Origin: Eikenella sp963548155 | Lineage (GTDB): Bacteria; Pseudomonadota; Gammaproteobacteria; Burkholderiales; Neisseriaceae | Reading direction: 5' to 3' | DNA length: 64,000 bases | NCBI GenBank assembly: GCA_963548155.1 | Contig: CAUUTP010000001.1 | Location: 1 to 64,000, forward strand | Shown here: positions 59,821 to 64,000 of the stretch, piece by piece | How positions within the stretch are numbered: the stretch's first letter is position 1 | Layout: each line of letters starts with the position of its first letter | Notes under the pieces: model-generated | Database searches by the model: none | What the model was told of the DNA's origin: nothing | The model's input: only the letters and a program-made list of their open reading frames with translations | Position numbers and translations under genes: made by a program

Positions 59821-60654
59821 ATGAAAATTATCCATACCATTCAAGAACTGCGCGACTGGCGCCGCGAAGCCGGCAGCGTGGCATTCGTGCCCACCATGGG
59901 CAACCTGCATGAAGGGCACCTAGCCTTGGTGCGCGAAGCGGCCAAACGGGCAGACAAGGTGGTGGTAAGCATTTTTGTTAACCGCCTGCAATTCGGCCAG
60001 GGCGAGGATTTCGACCGCTACCCGCGCACGCTGGAGCAGGATGCCGCCAAACTGGCCGGAGAAGGCGTGGCCGTGCTCTTCGCGCCGAGCGAGCAAGAGC
60101 TGTATCCGCACGTGGCCCAGCAATACAACGTGGTGCCGCCCCATCTGCAAAACGAACTGTGCGGCGCGTTCCGCCCGGGGCATTTCCGCGGCGTAGCCAC
60201 CGTGGTGGCCAAGCTGTTCAACATTGTTGAGCCCGATTACGCCTGCTTCGGCAAAAAAGACTATCAACAGCTGGCCATCCTGCAAGGTATGGCTGCCGAT
60301 TTGAATTTCCGGGTGGAAATCGTGCCGGTAGACATCGGCCGCGCCGCCGACGGCCTGGCGCTCTCCAGTCGCAACCAATACCTAAGCGAAGCCGAGCGCA
60401 AACAAGCCCCGCAGCTCTACCGCGAATTGCAGGCCGTTGCCCGCTCGGTGAAAAACGGCAACCGCGACTATGCCGCACTGGAACAACAGGCGGCAGCCAA
60501 CCTGAAACAGGCCGGCTGGCAAGTGGACTATGTGGAAATCCGCCACGCGGGTAATCTTCAGGTAGCCCATGTCGGCGACAGCGAACTGGTGGTGCTAGCC
60601 GCCGCTCGTTTGGGCAACACACGCCTCATCGACAATATCGAAATCCGCCTCTAA
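59821..60654 (+). CDS. panC: Pantothenate synthetase
   Basis: 277 residues. N-terminal PTMGNLHEGHLALVREA (HxGH at 30-33), GQGEDFDRYPRTLEQD, FRPGHFRGVATVVAKLFNIV, and the KMSKS-like SSRNQYLSEAER. It joins pantoate and beta-alanine with ATP in coenzyme A synthesis. TATACT (59783-59788) upstream may be its -10. panB is not adjacent. A DUS-like sequence near 60557 codes for NLQVAHV. Confidence 0.96.
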   Translation: MKIIHTIQELRDWRREAGSVAFVPTMGNLHEGHLALVREAAKRADKVVVSIFVNRLQFGQGEDFDRYPRTLEQDAAKLAGEGVAVLFAPSEQELYPHVAQQYNVVPPHLQNELCGAFRPGHFRGVATVVAKLFNIVEPDYACFGKKDYQQLAILQGMAADLNFRVEIVPVDIGRAADGLALSSRNQYLSEAERKQAPQLYRELQAVARSVKNGNRDYAALEQQAAANLKQAGWQVDYVEIRHAGNLQVAHVGDSELVVLAAARLGNTRLIDNIEIRL

Positions 60655-60666
60655 TCTTTCATCCCG

Positions 60667-60696
60667 CCGCCCGCAATTTGCGGGCGGAGATCTTTT
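60667..60696 (+). terminator. Intrinsic terminator of panC
   Basis: CCGCCCGC/GCGGGCGG, 8-bp GC stem with a 5-nt loop, followed by AGATCTTTT, 13 bp after the stop. Confidence 0.7.
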
Positions 60697-60908
60697 GCAG
60701 AGTGGATTAAACCCGCAAGTTTGATAGCCAATCACAGCGGTAGCATCACAGAACGCGCAAACATATCATACAGATAGGCAAACGTTCGGGCAGCACATCC
60801 CGCAGAAATGCGCCAAAACCGAGGTTTTTGCCAAGGCTGCAAGGTTTAATTTCGGCGGGAAACACGTTAAAATACCTACCTTTGCGCCAAATTCGGGAGC
60901 CGCTGTTT

Positions 60909-63900
60909 ATGTTTTTAGTTTTTCTGCTGATTCTGCTGTTGGCCGGCATCGCCGTGCTCTTGTGGTGGCGCGCACGCGAAGAGCGCGAATGGCTGCTGGA
61001 GTTTACTTATCTCAACCGGCACCAAAACAACAAGCAATCTACTGATACCGAAGCGGAAAACGCCCCGCAGCAGCAGCCTGCCCGCCCCAATGTGCTGCCG
61101 CAGCGCGCGCAAACCCAAGTGAAGCTGCACTATCAAAAAGTGCAGGACGAATTGCAGCGCAAAATCGAGTTGCTTGCCGGCGGCGTAAAGAAAAAAACCC
61201 GCCGTCGCAACGTGAGCGAAAATCAAGAAGAACTGCCGATTTTCAGCCCCGCCGAAGAAGAAACGGCCGCCGCGGAAGCTGCCCTGCTGGCAGAAGCCAC
61301 CGTTGATGCGACTCCTGAACAGGTTGACAACACTGATAGCTCTCATACAGCCGAAACCAAAACCAATACCGCCGCCGAGCCGGAAATCCACGATTTATCC
61401 GCTCCCGATGCCGATTTGCCGATAATCACCGAAGCCGAAGCCACCCGACACAGGCTACCTGAAAGCATCGAACACGAAGAAAACCAACCCGAGCCGAGCA
61501 TCATTTCCCTTTCCGAAGCCACTCGTATGCTGCATAAAAACGAAGCAGACGAAGCTAAGCCGCTGGAACCCGTGGTGCTAAACTGGCCGATTAAAGCCCC
61601 CTCCCCCGTCGCCGAGCCGCGCGAAGAAATCACGTCGACCGATCCCGCTGTGCAGTATGTGCGCGAAAAAATCCAAGCCCATATGCCGCCTGCAGTCGAG
61701 CCTGTGCCTGAAGAGCCTGCCGAAGAGCGGCACACCATCAGCCCCGACGACATCCGCAACAACCTTCTGCGCCAGCGCCTGCGTGCACGCCGGCAGCCCC
61801 AGCCCGCACCACAACCGGCCATTGCCCCGCAGCAGCCCGATTTGCCAGTAATCAATGAAGACGAAATCTTGGCTAATCTGGCCAAAACTGACGCTCCAGC
61901 CAACCGCCAACGCAGCCGCTTCAAGCGCCAAACCGTGCGCGAGAGCGTGATTCCCGCCGCCGCGCGGGTGAACCACAGCCAGGGCGCGCAAGTGCCGATG
62001 GCTGTGCCGCCCCAGCAGACTAAGCCGCTGCCGATTTCCACCCGCTTCACCCCATTCAATCACGGCACCGCGCCCGAAAACCCCGACGCCCAACCAGTTG
62101 AGGAGGAGTCGGCGCTGACCGCCGAACAGCCGCCGATTTTTTTCCCGCAAAGCACCGTTGAAGACAGCCCACCTTGGAGCTTGGCTGAAACTGTGAGCGA
62201 CGATACCGCTGAAACGTATTCAGACTCCGCCGACCAAACCAGTGCCCAATATCACTTCCGCCCCGACCTCTCACTCACCGAGCAAGCACCGGCTGCCGAA
62301 CCCGCCATCGAATTCGACAACGGTAACGAATGGCAGCAAGCCTTGGAGCAAGGTGCAGCCGAAGCCCAGGCGCGAGCTGCGTGGGCAAGCCCCGCGCCCA
62401 CTGCCGCGCCCGGCATCCCTCCCCTGCCCGACCTGCCGCCGCAGCCCGCGCCGGTTTCGGCCGTTTCCGCCGTATCGTTTGCCGATTTCGGCCACTACCA
62501 TGTGCCGATGAACGAGCTGCTCCTGCCGCCGCAATACGACAACGAAGCCACCCTCAGCGAAGAACAGCTGCTGGAAAACAGCATCAAAATCGAAGAAAAA
62601 CTGGCCGAGTTCCGCGTGAAAGTAAACGTGGTGGATGCTTATGCCGGCCCGGTGATTACCCGCTACGAAATCGAGCCTGATGTAGGCGTGCGCGGCAACT
62701 CGGTGATTAACCTGGAAAAAGACCTTGCCCGCTCGCTCGGCGTGGCCGCCATCCGCGTGGTGGAAACCATTCCGGGCAAAACCTGCATGGGCTTGGAGCT
62801 GCCCAATCCCAAGCGGCAGATGATCCGCCTGAGTGAAGTGTTCAATTCCCCGGTGTTTGCCGAAAGCAAATCTAAGCTCACCCTCGCGCTGGGGCAGGAC
62901 ATTACCGGCCAGCCGGTGGTAACCGACCTCGCCAAAGCCCCGCATCTTTTGGTGGCCGGCACCACCGGCTCGGGCAAATCCGTGGGCGTGAACGCCATGA
63001 TTTTGTCGCTGCTGTTCAAGGCCACGCCCGACGAAGTGCGCATGATCATGATCGACCCGAAAATGCTTGAGCTCTCTGTGTATGAAGGCATCCCGCATCT
63101 GCTCGCGCCGGTGGTAACCGATATGAAACTGGCTGCCAACGCGCTCACCTGGTGCGTGAACGAAATGGAAAAACGCTACCGCCTGATGAGCCATGTGGGC
63201 GTGCGCAACCTCGCCGGCTACAACCAAAAAATCAAAGATGCCGCCGCCCGCGGCGAACGGCTGGCCAACCCCTTCAGCCTCACTCCCGACAATCCCGAGC
63301 CGCTCATTAATCTGCCGCACATCGTGGTGATCGTGGACGAATTTGCCGACCTGATGATGACGTCCGGCAAAAAAATCGAAGAGCTGATTGCCCGCCTCGC
63401 CCAAAAAGCCCGTGCCGCCGGCATCCACCTCATTCTCGCCACCCAGCGCCCCAGCGTGGACGTGATTACTGGCCTGATTAAAGCCAACATCCCCACACGC
63501 ATCGCCTTTCAGGTAGCCTCCAAAGTGGACAGCCGCACCATCATCGACCAAATGGGCGCGGAAAACCTGCTCGGCCAAGGCGATATGCTCTTCCTGCCGC
63601 CCGGTACCGGCTACCCGCAGCGCATCCACGGCGCCTTTGTGGCCGATAGCGAAGTGCAGCGCGTGGCCGAATACCTCAAGGGCTTCGGTGCGCCAGACTA
63701 TGTGGAAGACATCCTCACCTCCGGCGTGGGCAGCGACGATTTGTTCAGCAATGCCAACAGCAGCATCGGCGGCAACAGCGGCCAAGATCCCCTGTTCGAC
63801 GAAGCAGTTGCCATCGTCTTGCGCACGCAGAAAGCCACGATTTCCTCTATCCAGCGCCACCTGCGCATCGGCTACAACAAAGCCGCCACCTTGGTAGACC

Positions 63901-63992
63901 AAATGGAAGCCGAAGGCATCGTCTCCCCCGCCGACACCAACGGCAAACGCACCATCCTCGCCCAGCCTGATCATTTAGGCGATGGCGCATAG
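60909..63992 (+). CDS. ftsK: DNA translocase FtsK
   Basis: 1027 residues from the ATG at 60909 (MFLVFLLILLLAGIAVLLWW). Only one transmembrane helix is visible, compared with four in E. coli. A long acidic, Pro/Glu/Ala-rich linker spans about 45-540. The motor has Walker A GTTGSGKS (684-691), IVVIVDEFADLMM and IPTRIAFQVASKVDSRTIIDQMG; the C-terminal gamma winged helix (DEAVAIVLRTQKATISSIQRHLRIGYNKAATLVDQME) reads KOPS. It couples chromosome dimer resolution to division. Complete: its stop is 8 bp before the window end. DUS 63508-63519 encodes FQVAS within the conserved motor. Confidence 0.95.
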   Translation: MFLVFLLILLLAGIAVLLWWRAREEREWLLEFTYLNRHQNNKQSTDTEAENAPQQQPARPNVLPQRAQTQVKLHYQKVQDELQRKIELLAGGVKKKTRRRNVSENQEELPIFSPAEEETAAAEAALLAEATVDATPEQVDNTDSSHTAETKTNTAAEPEIHDLSAPDADLPIITEAEATRHRLPESIEHEENQPEPSIISLSEATRMLHKNEADEAKPLEPVVLNWPIKAPSPVAEPREEITSTDPAVQYVREKIQAHMPPAVEPVPEEPAEERHTISPDDIRNNLLRQRLRARRQPQPAPQPAIAPQQPDLPVINEDEILANLAKTDAPANRQRSRFKRQTVRESVIPAAARVNHSQGAQVPMAVPPQQTKPLPISTRFTPFNHGTAPENPDAQPVEEESALTAEQPPIFFPQSTVEDSPPWSLAETVSDDTAETYSDSADQTSAQYHFRPDLSLTEQAPAAEPAIEFDNGNEWQQALEQGAAEAQARAAWASPAPTAAPGIPPLPDLPPQPAPVSAVSAVSFADFGHYHVPMNELLLPPQYDNEATLSEEQLLENSIKIEEKLAEFRVKVNVVDAYAGPVITRYEIEPDVGVRGNSVINLEKDLARSLGVAAIRVVETIPGKTCMGLELPNPKRQMIRLSEVFNSPVFAESKSKLTLALGQDITGQPVVTDLAKAPHLLVAGTTGSGKSVGVNAMILSLLFKATPDEVRMIMIDPKMLELSVYEGIPHLLAPVVTDMKLAANALTWCVNEMEKRYRLMSHVGVRNLAGYNQKIKDAAARGERLANPFSLTPDNPEPLINLPHIVVIVDEFADLMMTSGKKIEELIARLAQKARAAGIHLILATQRPSVDVITGLIKANIPTRIAFQVASKVDSRTIIDQMGAENLLGQGDMLFLPPGTGYPQRIHGAFVADSEVQRVAEYLKGFGAPDYVEDILTSGVGSDDLFSNANSSIGGNSGQDPLFDEAVAIVLRTQKATISSIQRHLRIGYNKAATLVDQMEAEGIVSPADTNGKRTILAQPDHLGDGA

Positions 63993-64000
63993 GGCCGGAT

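Noticed and set aside
62271..63974. 567-codon minus-strand frame across ftsK
   Set aside because: Shadow of the ftsK motor; His/Gly/Ala-rich, with no signal or motif.

Overview
This 64 kb window comes from a Neisseriaceae chromosome, most likely Eikenella. The best evidence is the 12-mer AGGCTACCTGAA (reverse complement TTCAGGTAGCCT), counted by hand about 70 times, singly or as inverted pairs after genes. This is the Eikenella dialect of the neisserial DNA uptake sequence (DUS). Gene content also fits a GC-rich, capnophilic betaproteobacterium: cbb3 oxidase, an IS1016-type element, a Correia-like repeat, and the ptsN-hprK-rapZ and clpS-clpA pairs.

Layout. 1-2.7 kb: ccoNOQP on the minus strand, ccoP cut by the window edge. 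3-6 kb: M61 peptidase, ihfA, a MerR-like gene, tRNA-Pro(GGG), and a broken phage integrase beside the tRNA. 6.4-13.6 kb: fpr, a nuclease, rdgB, bamC, dapA, an ABC exporter and a CsbD-like stress protein. 14-23 kb: a TonB receptor behind a Fur-like site, dsbB, msbA, a CNP1-like protein, adk, an M14 carboxypeptidase, pgeF and rpsU. The rpsU leader holds an unusual hairpin. 23.5-30.7 kb: a six-gene DUF58/MoxR/DUF4350/DUF4129/SpoIIM/RDD cluster. 31-39.8 kb: clpA, clpS, a cold-shock gene, an HtrA lipoprotein, an ABC-F protein and prfA. 39.8-42.4 kb: orphan membrane genes, an IS1016-like element with an 8-bp target duplication, a TPR pseudogene and a YgeA-type racemase. 42.5-47.1 kb: hldA, a Correia-like element, parE, sspA and sspB.

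47.1-52.7 kb is the most interesting region: a compact DNA-phosphorothioation (dnd) island. It encodes DndC, DndD and an FtsK-type motor whose N-terminus looks like DndE, all on the minus strand. Divergent from these are an XRE regulator and a small protein resembling a sulfur-binding domain without a nuclease. Two matching palindromic sites lie between the divergent starts. The island has no Eikenella-type DUS inside it but carries two perfect Neisseria-type DUS. It is bounded by near-identical 44-45 bp hairpins in inverted orientation. dndB and a recognisable restriction module are absent.

52.7-64 kb: ylqF/rbgA, a 40-bp tandem repeat, rapZ, hprK, ptsN, ubiA, an AT-rich orphan, ubiC, sixA, a YkvA-like gene, panC and a complete ftsK ending at the window edge.

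Functionally the window is mainly housekeeping (respiration, envelope assembly, proteolysis, cofactor synthesis) with one clear acquired defence-type island and several small repeat families. All calls come from reading the sequence. No database search was run.
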